From Prevotella aff. ruminicola Tc2-24 (GTDB taxonomy: Bacteria > Bacteroidota > Bacteroidia > Bacteroidales > Bacteroidaceae): DNA of 64,000 nt. Numbering within the stretch: the stretch's first letter is position 1; every line of letters begins with the position of its first letter. Positions 27,247-37,014 of the stretch are shown here, piece after piece. The DNA is taken from positions 1 to 64,000 of the forward strand of contig NZ_FOIQ01000001.1 in the NCBI RefSeq assembly GCF_900110895.1, read 5' to 3'. A program made the position numbers and the translations under genes. The notes below the pieces were generated by a model. That model ran no database searches, was not told the DNA's origin, and was given only the letters and a program-made list of their open reading frames with translations.

Positions 27247-27271
27247 CATATCTCAGCGTTCCTTTCTTTTT
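27235..27271 (+). terminator. Terminator overlapping the PAP2 stop codon
   Basis: A 12-bp stem with one mismatch (27235-27246 with 27253-27264) has a 6-base loop and is followed by TTCTTTTTAG. The stop codon TGA forms part of the stem. Confidence 0.8.
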
Positions 27272-27293
27272 AGCCATGTCCAAAGGACAGCAG

Positions 27294-28907
27294 CTATATA
27301 ACGTGCAGTCCGAGGAAGACCATCAGCCCATTCATTAGTATCCAGAAGATGGCGAAAGGTAAGGTCTTGCGCATGATATCACCATCTTGTCCCTCCATAT
27401 CGCAGGCGGCAGTCGCAATGGCGATACTCTGTGGCGAGATCAGTTTTCCGCCCTCCGAACCGGCGCAGTTGGCTGCAGCTATCCAGTTGGTCTCGTTGCC
27501 GGAAACACCAAAGAAGTTGGCATCGTTCACCAGACCGAGTTGTCCGGCGGCAGCTGCCTGCAGTTTACCGAAGAGAATATTAGCCGATGTGGCCGAACCG
27601 GTGACGAACGTGCCGATGCTACCGATAAGCGGTGCGAAGAACGGGTAGGCGACGCCTGTGATGGCGACGAGTCCCGTGGCGATGGCCAGCGTCATGCCAG
27701 TGTTGTTCATCAGTGAGGCGAGGGCTACGAGACAGCAGATGGTCAGCGCCGTCTTCTGTAGGTTATAAGCCGTTTTGCCGAGCAGTTTCATCAGTCGTCC
27801 GATGCTCATTCCCTGGATGAGACCGCCAATGATGGCACCGAGGAACACCATCAGTCCGGCATTCGAGAGCCAGCTGAAAGAAAACGTGTTGCCGATGACG
27901 GGCATCTGGAACTTCGTGACAAGCGTAGACTTCAAGAGTGCGTTGATGTCCGGACAGATCTTGCTGGAGATGAGAATGAAGAAGATGATGAACCCATAGA
28001 CGCTCCAGGCGCGGAAGGTCTTAGCGAAACCGAACTTCTTCTTCTCGACGTACATCACGTCATTCTCTGCGTGGTGACGGATAAATAGTTTGTTGTATAT
28101 CAGCATGGCGATGATACTGCCGACACTTCCAAGGATGGCAGGCGTCTCCGGACCGAGGAACAGGGCGCATAGGAACTGGATGAGGATGGAGAACGTGCCG
28201 ACGAAGAATGCCAGTGTCACGTTCTTCAAGAGCTTGGTCCTGTCGGTCATCATCAGGATGAGGAAGGGGGTGATATAGAACATCAGTGAGAGCTGGATAA
28301 TGATATAGGTGGAGATAGAGCAGAGCATCTCATGGCTCGCCATACCACCCGTCAATTCGCCCGCTACCTCATTGGCCAGTGTCGTTGCCGGTAGACCGAC
28401 GGCACCGAAGCCCACGGCCACGGTATTGGCGACTAGACAGATAACGGCCGAGAACATCGGTTTGAAACCCAGTCCGATGAGGATGGCTGCAGGGATGGCC
28501 ACAGCCGTTCCAAAGCCTGCCATACCTTCGAGCACGCCACCGAAGCCCCATGTCAGCAGGAGCACCAGCAGTCCTTTGTCACTTGTCAGTTGTATGAACT
28601 GTGCCTTGATGGTCTCGATCTCCTTCGTCTCGCACAGGATACTGTAGCTGAAGATGGCACATATGACAATCAGAATGATGGGGAAACAGGCTTTGAGAAA
28701 GCCCTCGATCACCGACCAGAAGGCAATACCGTAGATGGACGCTCCCGCATATTTCGCGGGCACGATGCCTATCGAGGGAGCGACAAACAATGCCAATAAG
28801 ATGGTTACAACGAGGGTAACGAGTGCACTCTTCCATCCTGACACCTTCAGACCCATCATGAGCACAAAGAGTAGTAGGATAGGGATAACAGATATGATTG
28901 CTGCCAT
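27294..28907 (-). CDS. L-lactate permease family transporter
   Basis: The product is 537 aa, a polytopic inner-membrane protein of the LctP/LldP/GlcA family with about 12-14 hydrophobic segments. Family features are GFGGVLEGMAGFGTAVAIPAAIL and SATSANILFGKLQ. It would import lactate or glycolate with protons. The start at 28907 (MAAIISVIPILL) is preferred, since the longer frame overlaps the upstream gene's stop. It is 26 bases downstream of the D-lactate dehydrogenase-like gene, so uptake and oxidation are probably co-expressed. Confidence 0.93.
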   Translation of the reverse strand: MAAIISVIPILLLFVLMMGLKVSGWKSALVTLVVTILLALFVAPSIGIVPAKYAGASIYGIAFWSVIEGFLKACFPIILIVICAIFSYSILCETKEIETIKAQFIQLTSDKGLLVLLLTWGFGGVLEGMAGFGTAVAIPAAILIGLGFKPMFSAVICLVANTVAVGFGAVGLPATTLANEVAGELTGGMASHEMLCSISTYIIIQLSLMFYITPFLILMMTDRTKLLKNVTLAFFVGTFSILIQFLCALFLGPETPAILGSVGSIIAMLIYNKLFIRHHAENDVMYVEKKKFGFAKTFRAWSVYGFIIFFILISSKICPDINALLKSTLVTKFQMPVIGNTFSFSWLSNAGLMVFLGAIIGGLIQGMSIGRLMKLLGKTAYNLQKTALTICCLVALASLMNNTGMTLAIATGLVAITGVAYPFFAPLIGSIGTFVTGSATSANILFGKLQAAAAGQLGLVNDANFFGVSGNETNWIAAANCAGSEGGKLISPQSIAIATAACDMEGQDGDIMRKTLPFAIFWILMNGLMVFLGLHVI

Positions 28908-28933
28908 AGTTAATATAGGTTTTGTGAATAATT

Positions 28934-31900
28934 CTATTTCTTGGGGGTAGTACATTCGTTGACCAGATAGATGATGCTCATGTATGGGATGCCTGTATTG
29001 GTCTCGAGGCCGATTTCACAGGTACGGCTGTTGCTGTAGCCCACCTCGATGGCGTTCGCTTCTATCTGCGGACGTAACTTGCGTAAGCCATACTTGTTCA
29101 GTTCTGGGAAGGTGAAACCGCGGTCGCCAGCAAAGCCACAGCAGCCAACGCCTTCGGGCAGATAGACATTGTTACAGCAGAGTCTGGCAAGGGCTATCAT
29201 GTCCTTGTCGACTCCCATCTCACGGGTAGAGCAGGTGAGATGAAGGGCGATATGACGATTGATAGGGTGGAAGTCGAGACGTTCTACGAGGTACGTCATG
29301 ATAAACTCAGCAGGTTCGTATAGTTTCATCTTTTTCATCACCTTACGCATGCGGTGCAGGCACGGGCTCTGGGCACAGAGTACAGGGTATTTGCCGTGTT
29401 CGGATGCTTTCCATAGGGCTTCCTCGAGCTCGGCACTCTTGCGGTCGGCAATATCAAGCATACCTTTGCTCTCCCATATCTGGCCACAGCACATACGCTC
29501 CATGCCCTCTGGGAAGATGGTCTCATAGCCAGCCTTGGCAAGCAGATGGATCACCTCATCAACCAGTGTACGTTTGTCTTTGCTCTCTTTCGATGTACCC
29601 ATCGTCTGGTTGATACAGCTGGGGAAATAGACGACCTTCAGCGGTGAGTGTTCCTCTTCTTTTTGTGGGATTCCCTTTTCGATGATAAACTGCGTGAGGT
29701 CCGACGGCTTCGGTTGACGTTTCTTCTTAGGCATGGCCGTTGTCCAGAGCGGCAGTCCCATCTTGTTCATCGTACGGCACACGTTTGTCATCAATGTCGG
29801 TCCGAGGGTGATGTGACCGAGGTGGGCCACGTCAAGCACAACACGCAGTCCCTGCTTGATGCCAGCCATGTGGTTGGCTGCAAACTCACCGATCTTATAG
29901 CCGGTAGGATTGTTGTTCATGTCCATCTGACGAATCAGGTGGGTCAGCTCGCCTGTGTTGATCTTCATCGGACACGAGGTCGAGCAGAGACCGTCGGTTG
30001 CACAGGTCTGGTCACCATAGTATTTATATTGTTTACGTAGGGTGGCGGCACGCTGGGGATCGGCACCCGTGGCTTCCAACTCGCATATCTCACGCTGTAC
30101 GGCGATACGCATTCTGGAGGAAAGGGTCAAGCCGCACGACATACAGTTGACCTCGCAGAAGCCGCACTCGATACACTTGTTGGCCCGTTTCACCTGTTCG
30201 ATGGTCTCCTTAGATGTGGAGAGACTGGGATCCATCAGGTAATGGCCACCGTCGGGTACCTTGTCGAAATCGAAATCAAGCACCGGTAACGGCTTCAGAC
30301 ATTTGATGAAGCAATCCGGATCGTCGTTGAAGATAACGCCAGGGTTCAGCAGTCCTTCCGGGTCGAAGATTTGCTTCAGCTCCTTCATGACATCATAGGC
30401 CTTGTTGCCCCACTCATACTTCACGAATGGCGCCATATTACGGCCTGTGCCATGTTCGGCCTTCAATGAGCCGTCGTAATCTTCGACAACAAGTTTGGCC
30501 ACGTCGCGCATCATCTCTGCATAGCGGTTCACCTCACTCTCGCTCTTGAAACTCTGGTTAAGGATGAAGTGGTAATTGCCCTCGAAGGCATGACCATAGA
30601 TACAAGCATCGCCGTAACCATGGTCGGCAATGAGCTTCTGCAACTTGACCGTTGCCTCTGGCAGACTCTCTATGGGGAAGGCCACATCCTCGATAAGGCA
30701 TGATGTACCTACTGGTCTTGTGCCACCTACAGAGGGGAAGATGCCCGAGCGTATGGCCCAGTATTTACCGTAGATCTGCGGGTCTTCAGTAAACTCTAAG
30801 GGCGTATAGAGCCTGAACTGTTCCAAGCATGCCTTGATCTTCTCAATCTTTTCCAACAGTTGCTCATGGGTGATACCCTTGGTCTCGGTCAGGATAGCTG
30901 TCAGATTGTGGTAGTCGCCAGGTTCCACCCCCTCGATCCTGCCTGCATCCACATCCTCTTTGTACTGTAGGAACACGGGATCGTCGACAGCACTCAGAGA
31001 CATATAGTCGAGCATCTCGGCACTTTTCACCATCAGGTTCTCTGCACTCATCGCCAGATCCTCATCGCCTGCCTTGAGCTGTTTCATGGCCACCACAGCC
31101 TCACAACTCTCCTTCATCGTGAGGAAGTATACCATTGCCGAGGCCTTGTAGGGGTAGTCACGTAGCGTTTTCATCGTTACCTCGGCGAGGAAGGCCAGCG
31201 TACCTTCTGAGCCCACCATGGCGTGGGCAATGATGTCGAAGGGGTCATCATAGGCGATCAGCGGTCGCAGGTTCAGACCTGTCACGTTTTTGATACTGTA
31301 TTTCTGACGGATGCGCGATGCCAGTTCGTCGTCAGCGCGCACCTTGTCGCGCAGTTCCTCAATCCGTCTGAGAAAGTCGGGGTGACTCTTACGGAACGCC
31401 TCCTTGCTCTGTTCATCGCCTGTGTCAAGGATTGTGCCGTCAGTCAAGATAAGACGTGCCGACACCATCATACGGTCGCTGTTGGCATGAACGCCGCAGT
31501 TCATACCCGAGGCATTATTCACCACGATGCCGCCCACCATGGCCGAGCCGATGGAGGCAGGGTCGGGCGGGAACACTCGTCCGTAAGGCTTCAGGATCTC
31601 ATTGACGCGTGCCCCCACGATACCAGGTTGCAGTTGGATGGTATTCTGATTCTCTCCGATCTCGTATTTCTCCCAGTGCTTGCCTGCCACGATGAGTATC
31701 GAGTCAGAGCAGCTCTGTCCTGAGAGTGAGGTGCCTGCCGCGCGGAAAGTGAAAGGCAGCCTGTGCTTACGACAGGTCTTCACGATTCTCGACAACTCCT
31801 CCTCACCGTCGCTTCGGATGACGATCTGCGGAATCTGACGGTAGAAACTGGCATCCGTTCCCCATCCCAAGGTGCGCAACTCATCTGTATAGATGCGGTC

Positions 31901-31954
31901 TTTGCAGATAAACTGTCTGATATCTGCAAGGAATGCTTGATAGGCTGTATTCAT
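28934..31954 (-). CDS. FAD- and Fe-S-binding D-lactate dehydrogenase-like protein
   Basis: The product is 1006 aa. Residues ~35-270 are a PCMH FAD-binding domain (FTFRAAGTSLSGQS). Residues ~290-560 are the FAD-linked oxidase C-terminal domain. A ferredoxin-like part carries CIECGFCEVNC and CATDGLCSTSCPM. CCG cysteine domains (CCGQIWES, CCGFAGDRG) end the protein. This is the long YdiJ/GlpC-fusion type of 2-hydroxyacid dehydrogenase that passes electrons to quinone. Co-location with lactate permease supports D-lactate as substrate. It has its own near-perfect promoter. Confidence 0.9.
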   Translation of the reverse strand: MNTAYQAFLADIRQFICKDRIYTDELRTLGWGTDASFYRQIPQIVIRSDGEEELSRIVKTCRKHRLPFTFRAAGTSLSGQSCSDSILIVAGKHWEKYEIGENQNTIQLQPGIVGARVNEILKPYGRVFPPDPASIGSAMVGGIVVNNASGMNCGVHANSDRMMVSARLILTDGTILDTGDEQSKEAFRKSHPDFLRRIEELRDKVRADDELASRIRQKYSIKNVTGLNLRPLIAYDDPFDIIAHAMVGSEGTLAFLAEVTMKTLRDYPYKASAMVYFLTMKESCEAVVAMKQLKAGDEDLAMSAENLMVKSAEMLDYMSLSAVDDPVFLQYKEDVDAGRIEGVEPGDYHNLTAILTETKGITHEQLLEKIEKIKACLEQFRLYTPLEFTEDPQIYGKYWAIRSGIFPSVGGTRPVGTSCLIEDVAFPIESLPEATVKLQKLIADHGYGDACIYGHAFEGNYHFILNQSFKSESEVNRYAEMMRDVAKLVVEDYDGSLKAEHGTGRNMAPFVKYEWGNKAYDVMKELKQIFDPEGLLNPGVIFNDDPDCFIKCLKPLPVLDFDFDKVPDGGHYLMDPSLSTSKETIEQVKRANKCIECGFCEVNCMSCGLTLSSRMRIAVQREICELEATGADPQRAATLRKQYKYYGDQTCATDGLCSTSCPMKINTGELTHLIRQMDMNNNPTGYKIGEFAANHMAGIKQGLRVVLDVAHLGHITLGPTLMTNVCRTMNKMGLPLWTTAMPKKKRQPKPSDLTQFIIEKGIPQKEEEHSPLKVVYFPSCINQTMGTSKESKDKRTLVDEVIHLLAKAGYETIFPEGMERMCCGQIWESKGMLDIADRKSAELEEALWKASEHGKYPVLCAQSPCLHRMRKVMKKMKLYEPAEFIMTYLVERLDFHPINRHIALHLTCSTREMGVDKDMIALARLCCNNVYLPEGVGCCGFAGDRGFTFPELNKYGLRKLRPQIEANAIEVGYSNSRTCEIGLETNTGIPYMSIIYLVNECTTPKK

Positions 31955-32037
31955 ATTCTAAAGGATTTGGCTAAAATCAACATACGACTTATTTATTATA
32001 TAGGTGTCAATAGGCCTGTTCTAGGTCAGCGATGTTG

Positions 32038-32068
32038 CAAATATAAGAAATAATCCGATACCATCAAA
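32038..32068 (-). promoter_or_regulatory. Promoter of the lactate dehydrogenase/permease transcript
   Basis: On the minus strand, TTTG (32065-32068), 19 bases and TATATTTG (32038-32045) match the consensus fully. It predicts a leader of about 75 bases before the start at 31954. Confidence 0.8.
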
Positions 32069-32181
32069 GTAATTCCTACAAAAAATAATCTCTGCCCCTT
32101 CATCTGCTCAGGGTGGGGCCTGTCCCTAATTGATAGTATCCCATAGTAGAGAGCCGTTTTCCGAATACATATTTTTAGGTA

Positions 32182-32212
32182 TTGTAAGAAAAAAATAAAC
32201 CTCGTACCTTTG
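32182..32212 (+). promoter_or_regulatory. Promoter of the TonB receptor gene
   Basis: TTG (32182-32184), 20 bases and TACCTTTG (32205-32212) fit the consensus. The ATG at 32251 follows a ~30-base leader, too short for a riboswitch. Confidence 0.75.
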
Positions 32213-32250
32213 CACCTCAAAAAACTATTAAGGTAAAAAGATTGTAAGAA

Positions 32251-34371
32251 ATGAGGATTCAAATGATGATGTTCGTACTGACGACGGTCATGACCGTATC
32301 AGCGCAGGAGAGTGCCGATTCTGACACAAGCATCGTTTTCAACAGAGAACTGCAGGGTGTCACGGTGGTGTCACATAACACGGTACGCAAGATGCGCGAG
32401 GCAGCCATGCCAGTGACCGTGCTTGGGGTGCGCCAACTCGAGGGAACAACTACCAGTCTTAACGATGCACTGGCCCGTACGGCAGGCATCACCGTGAGGA
32501 ATACAGGTGGTGTGGGCAGTGCCTCGCGCATCTCCGTCCGTGGTCTCGAAGGCAAGCGCATGGGGGTCTATATCGATGAGGCGGCCATTGGTCAGCTGAG
32601 CGACTACATGACGCTCAACGACGTTCCCACAGATATGATCGAGCGCATCGAGATATATAAAGGTATTGTGCCATATCGTTTCGGCGGTTCTGCCCTGGGC
32701 GGTGTGGTCAATGTCGTGACCAAAGAGTATCCGCCTTTCTATCTCGACGCCAGCTACGAGATCGCCTCATTCAACACCCACAAACTCAACTTCACGTTTA
32801 AGCGGTCCAACGAAGACACGGGCCTGCAGTTTGGCATTGGCGGTTGTCTAACCTATTCCGACAATAACTACAAGATGGAACTTCTGAACCTTGGCAACCG
32901 TAAGGTGAGGCGTGACCATGACACGTTTCAGAAGATGATGATGGGTGCGTCGCTGAAAGCTACTAAGTGGTATTTTGACGAGGCGAAACTCGAACTTGTG
33001 TTCACTGGTACGAAAGCCGAGATACAGGGCATTGACAGCGATATCCGCGAGGCCTACAACCACGGCATGTCGGGTATCACCGCTCTCACGCTGAAGCGCG
33101 ACAACTTCCTGTTCGACGGTCTCGACTTCGATTTCGACGGCTGCTACAGCTACGGCGAGAACGGACTGAAAGACGATGCTATGTACCGTTATGACTGGGA
33201 CGGTCACCGTTATCCTGCCGTCTCGCCCTATGGCGGTGAACAGGGCTCTTATGCCTCCGACTCAAAGAACCATACCCACGACTTGGCAAGTAAGCTGAAC
33301 CTGAACTACCTGTTGAACGAGCACCATGCTTTCAATATCAACCTGTATGCTACCCACACGCGTCAGAACCCCAAGAACGAGCTGATGGACAAGAGCTTCG
33401 GCTATCAGACCAACTTCCCCAGTCATATGAGCAGTTTCACGGTGGGTCTTTCCTACGATCTGACGCTCTTTGGCGGTCGCTTTATGAGTGCAACCACACT
33501 GAAGAACTTCAGCTACTCCTCCCGCACCCGTGTGCTGGAATATACCTTTATCAACAATCCCACCAGCATCAGTCTGCATCGTAACTACTGGGGTGCCAGT
33601 GAGGCTCTGCGCTATAAGCTCACCAAAGAGCTCATGGCAAAGGTGTCGCTCAGTTCCGAGGTGCGCATCCCCACGGCTGAGGAACTCACAGGCAACGGCT
33701 ACTCCATACTGCCCGCCACCAATCTCGAGCCCGAGCGTTGCAAAGATATCAATGCCGGATTCATCTACCACCGTCCCAGTGACTACGGTTTTATCGAGGT
33801 CGAGGCTAACTATTTCTGGAATCAGCTCGATAATATGATCCGCTATCAGGCTGATATGATACCCTCGATGGCGCGCTATGCTAACTTCGGCAAGGTGGTG
33901 ACCAACGGCGTCGATGGTGAGGTGAAGGGCGACGCCACCCCTTTCCTGTATTTCTACATCAATGCCACCTATCAGAACCTGCGCGACAAACGTAAGTTCG
34001 AGGTTGGTTCGACGGCTGCCAACCCCACCTACAACAAACGCATGCCTAACATCCCTTACTTCTTGGCAAACGCAGGTTTCGAACTACACAAGGAGAACCT
34101 CTTTGGTGGCCGCGCACAGAACAGCCGCCTGTTGGTCGATGCGTCGTATATCCACAAATATTTCTACGACTTCGAGATGAGTCGCTACCAGGACCGTAAG
34201 ATCCCCACTTCGCTCACCTTCGATGCCGGCATCGAGCATAGTTTCCAGAATAACCGCTGGACACTGACGTTCAAGGTGAAGAACCTCACCGACCGTGTGG
34301 TCTATTCCGACCTGAACCGCCCTCTGCCTGGTCGTAATGTCGCCTTCAAGGTGAAATACATTCTGAAATAA
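32251..34371 (+). CDS. TonB-dependent outer-membrane receptor (XusA-like candidate)
   Basis: The product is 706 aa. A signal peptide (MRIQMMMFVLTTVMTVSAQ) is followed directly by a plug domain with VTVLGVRQLEG, SRISVRGLEGKRMGVYIDE and ERIEIYKGIVPYRFGGSALGG in part. A 22-strand barrel follows, ending in an aromatic-rich last strand (FKVKYILK). It lacks the N-terminal carboxypeptidase-like domain of SusC-type sugar receptors, so it looks like a siderophore, heme or metal receptor. The next gene is a DUF4374 lipoprotein, the pairing known from the Bacteroides thetaiotaomicron xenosiderophore system XusABC. Confidence 0.9.
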   Translation: MRIQMMMFVLTTVMTVSAQESADSDTSIVFNRELQGVTVVSHNTVRKMREAAMPVTVLGVRQLEGTTTSLNDALARTAGITVRNTGGVGSASRISVRGLEGKRMGVYIDEAAIGQLSDYMTLNDVPTDMIERIEIYKGIVPYRFGGSALGGVVNVVTKEYPPFYLDASYEIASFNTHKLNFTFKRSNEDTGLQFGIGGCLTYSDNNYKMELLNLGNRKVRRDHDTFQKMMMGASLKATKWYFDEAKLELVFTGTKAEIQGIDSDIREAYNHGMSGITALTLKRDNFLFDGLDFDFDGCYSYGENGLKDDAMYRYDWDGHRYPAVSPYGGEQGSYASDSKNHTHDLASKLNLNYLLNEHHAFNINLYATHTRQNPKNELMDKSFGYQTNFPSHMSSFTVGLSYDLTLFGGRFMSATTLKNFSYSSRTRVLEYTFINNPTSISLHRNYWGASEALRYKLTKELMAKVSLSSEVRIPTAEELTGNGYSILPATNLEPERCKDINAGFIYHRPSDYGFIEVEANYFWNQLDNMIRYQADMIPSMARYANFGKVVTNGVDGEVKGDATPFLYFYINATYQNLRDKRKFEVGSTAANPTYNKRMPNIPYFLANAGFELHKENLFGGRAQNSRLLVDASYIHKYFYDFEMSRYQDRKIPTSLTFDAGIEHSFQNNRWTLTFKVKNLTDRVVYSDLNRPLPGRNVAFKVKYILK

Positions 34372-34405
34372 CCAGTTTTTATCACATTAATAAATCTATA
34401 GAAAC

Positions 34406-35629
34406 ATGAACTTCAAGCATTTGATTTGGGTCGCAGCGTTGGCACTCACCATGACCGCCTGCGACGATGACGATGTCAACCGCAAGGACGACAACACCGC
34501 AGCAGGTAAGATCCTGTTCTCCACCACCGTTACCAACCCCTCAGGCGATAGCGGCAGCGGCTATCTGCAGGCCGTAGGCCAGCTCGATGGAGGTGTCAGC
34601 TACTCTAATGCCAACGCTATCCCACTGGGTTTCGGCTCGTATCCCTGTGTCTGCAAGAGCGGCAATATCTACGTGTTCCCTGACTATATGGGAGGTACGG
34701 AACTGAAACTGCGCCGCTATGTGCTCAATGCCGACAACCAGTTGGAACTCAAGGGTTCTATGATGCTCCCGGCCAACTCCAGTGCGGCCATCGTTGTTGA
34801 GGCCAGTCAGGAGAAGGCCTATATCTGCTGTCAGAGCCTTGATCTGATCATCGTGTTCAACCCCGAGACGATGACCGAAACAGGGCGTATTGATGTCTCC
34901 AGCCTGCACAATGAGGGTGTCTCGGCCTATCCTGGTGCCCTATATATCCGCGATGGCATCCTCTACGTCGCCCTCGAGCAGTACAACTCGCAGTGGATGC
35001 CTAGCGAGAACGCCCTCGAGATGGCCCTCTACAACGTGGCCGACGACCAGTTCATCAAGAAGATACGTAACACCTCACTGGGGCTCTGCGGTCCCACACG
35101 TCCTATCGATAACCACTCCATCTTCGAGGACGAGCAGGGCGACCTCTATATCAACTGTACAGGCTCGTTCGGCTATATCCCAGGCCTCAATTCCGGTATC
35201 GCCCGCATTAAGAAGGGCCAGACCGAATTTGACGAGACCTATAGTATCAAATTCTCCACCGAGAAAGTCAGCGGCCTGAGTTGCGACTATGTGAATGTGC
35301 TGATGATGTGCCGCTATGCCGGCAACGGAAAGATGTACGCCTACGGCTTCGCGCCAGCGCTTGACCCCACCAATACCAACACCTTCACGGCTCGTATCGG
35401 AGTGGCGCTCTTGGTCGATCTCTACCAGAAGACCATAAAGGTCATCGACGGACTGCCACGCTCCAACGGTCACGGTGTGGCTATGGGACGTCATGGTAAT
35501 AAGATGGTATTCGGCTCAGCCAACGACGCATATAATGGTTTCTCGACCGTCGACATCAACACGGGTGAGGTAGAGACCAAGGTTGCTACTGTCGAAGGCT
35601 TCCCCTCATTCTTCTACAGTTTCGAGTAA
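34406..35629 (+). CDS. DUF4374 lipoprotein (XusB-like candidate)
   Basis: The product is 407 aa. The leader MNFKHLIWVAALALTMTAC is a lipoprotein signal, followed by DDDD, the acidic run used by Bacteroidota as a surface-exposure signal. The rest shows repeated beta-propeller-like blades (VVEASQEKAYICCQSLDLIIV, ALYIRDGILYVALEQ in part). DUF4374 proteins include XusB, a surface siderophore-binding propeller. It follows the receptor gene by 34 bases and ends in a strong terminator. No PepSY membrane partner (XusC) follows. Confidence 0.85.
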   Translation: MNFKHLIWVAALALTMTACDDDDVNRKDDNTAAGKILFSTTVTNPSGDSGSGYLQAVGQLDGGVSYSNANAIPLGFGSYPCVCKSGNIYVFPDYMGGTELKLRRYVLNADNQLELKGSMMLPANSSAAIVVEASQEKAYICCQSLDLIIVFNPETMTETGRIDVSSLHNEGVSAYPGALYIRDGILYVALEQYNSQWMPSENALEMALYNVADDQFIKKIRNTSLGLCGPTRPIDNHSIFEDEQGDLYINCTGSFGYIPGLNSGIARIKKGQTEFDETYSIKFSTEKVSGLSCDYVNVLMMCRYAGNGKMYAYGFAPALDPTNTNTFTARIGVALLVDLYQKTIKVIDGLPRSNGHGVAMGRHGNKMVFGSANDAYNGFSTVDINTGEVETKVATVEGFPSFFYSFE

Positions 35630-35649
35630 GTGGTGATTTTATAAGTGTT

Positions 35650-35694
35650 GTCCCCTGAAGGCATCTGCCTCCAGGGGACATTTCTTCTCTTTTG
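35650..35694 (+). terminator. Strong terminator after the receptor/lipoprotein pair
   Basis: GTCCCCTG (35650-35657) pairs with CAGGGGAC (35672-35679) around an inner AGGCA/TGCCT stem, followed by a T-rich run. The hairpin lies 20 bases after the DUF4374 stop. Confidence 0.85.
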
Positions 35695-35718
35695 ATGGTC
35701 GCCATATGGTAGAAAGTA

Positions 35719-36858
35719 TCATTTGAGATGCTCTGTAAAAAAGTCGGCTAAAGTGTCCCAAGGAATCATGTTTTTGGGCTGTCCCTTGACCTTCGGTCGA
35801 GCTTGTTTCTCTTCGTAGCCGCCATCGTAGAGATCACAATGAGTGGCATCGGGGATGATGAGCAGCTGCTTGTTCTCAGGGTTGGGATTGGGTTCACCAA
35901 CAAACTTGTAGCCATCGGCCTTGCCATCTACCATATAGTGATAGGCTGCCTCGCCAAAGTAACGCGAGTGGGCGTTAGCACCATGCATCACGAGAACAGC
36001 AGAGCGGATCTCGTTGATATAATAGAGGAAACGATTATTGGCATAGGCCTGTGTGCCGATGACGCGCCACCCGTCGTTCGAGTTGCCTGAACGGGCATGA
36101 TAGCCACGTGGAGTCTTGTAATAATCGTAGTAGTCGTGGACGAAGTTGGGAGCCTGTGGGGGCACGCTATCCAGCACACCGCCAGCCATCGCGCTGGGGT
36201 CGGCGAGACGCTGCTTGGACAGATTCTCACGGTTCCTATGACGCCATTGTTCATTGTCGAAAGCATCGTTATAGTCGTTGCCACTGACGCGCGTCATATC
36301 ATACATCGTTGAGGCTACGGTAGCCTTGATGCGCGTGTCGGCAGCGGCAGCATTCAGGGCGATTCCGCCCCAACCGCAGATGCCGATGATGCCAATCTTC
36401 TCGGCATCCACATTATCCTGCTTAGACAAGAAATCGACGGCAGCCATGAAGTCTTCCGTATTGATGTCGGGCGAAGCCGTACGACGCGGTTCACCGCTAC
36501 TTTCTCCTGTATAGGAAGGGTCGAAGGCCAGTGTTACAAAACCACGCTCCGCCATCTTCATGGCATAGAGTCCGCTCGACTGCTCTTTCACGGCTCCAAA
36601 GGGACCAGAGACCGCAATGGCTGCCAGTTTGCCTTCAGCATCCTTTGGCGTATAGAGGTCGGCCGCCAGTGTCAGACCGTATTGTGTCTGAAACGTCACC
36701 TTGCGGTGGTTCACTTTCTCACTCAGCGGGAATACCTTGTCCCACTCCTGTGTCAAATTCAGTGTCGTCATATTTTCTTCCGTTTTAGTTCGTTCTTTGT
36801 TTGTGCAAGCTGTGAGCATACCTCCCACCAGCGTTGCTGCTAATAATATTTTTTTCAT
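35719..36858 (-). CDS. Dienelactone-hydrolase-like alpha/beta hydrolase lipoprotein
   Basis: The product is 379 aa. The leader MKKILLAATLVGGMLTAC carries a lipobox. The alpha/beta hydrolase core has the nucleophile elbow GICGWGG, with Cys161 in the position usually held by Ser; Cys is the nucleophile of dienelactone hydrolases. A catalytic His is likely in PDATHCDLYD. The reaction is probably ester or lactone hydrolysis in the cell envelope. It is the last gene of a minus-strand series with CMD-cupin, aldo/keto reductase and flavodoxin genes, 156 bases after the CMD gene. Confidence 0.85.
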   Translation of the reverse strand: MKKILLAATLVGGMLTACTNKERTKTEENMTTLNLTQEWDKVFPLSEKVNHRKVTFQTQYGLTLAADLYTPKDAEGKLAAIAVSGPFGAVKEQSSGLYAMKMAERGFVTLAFDPSYTGESSGEPRRTASPDINTEDFMAAVDFLSKQDNVDAEKIGIIGICGWGGIALNAAAADTRIKATVASTMYDMTRVSGNDYNDAFDNEQWRHRNRENLSKQRLADPSAMAGGVLDSVPPQAPNFVHDYYDYYKTPRGYHARSGNSNDGWRVIGTQAYANNRFLYYINEIRSAVLVMHGANAHSRYFGEAAYHYMVDGKADGYKFVGEPNPNPENKQLLIIPDATHCDLYDGGYEEKQARPKVKGQPKNMIPWDTLADFFTEHLK

Positions 36859-37014
36859 AATGTTTTTTTACCATTCATAATATATATCCCCTTCGACGGA
36901 TGTTCCGTTCTCTGTCCATTCTGCGAATAGTAAGCACCATGTTCTGTGGTTGTGCTTTTGGTGTTGCTGATGCTTGTGGCATCTGCTGTCAACGACTGTG
37001 TGATGCAGATATTA

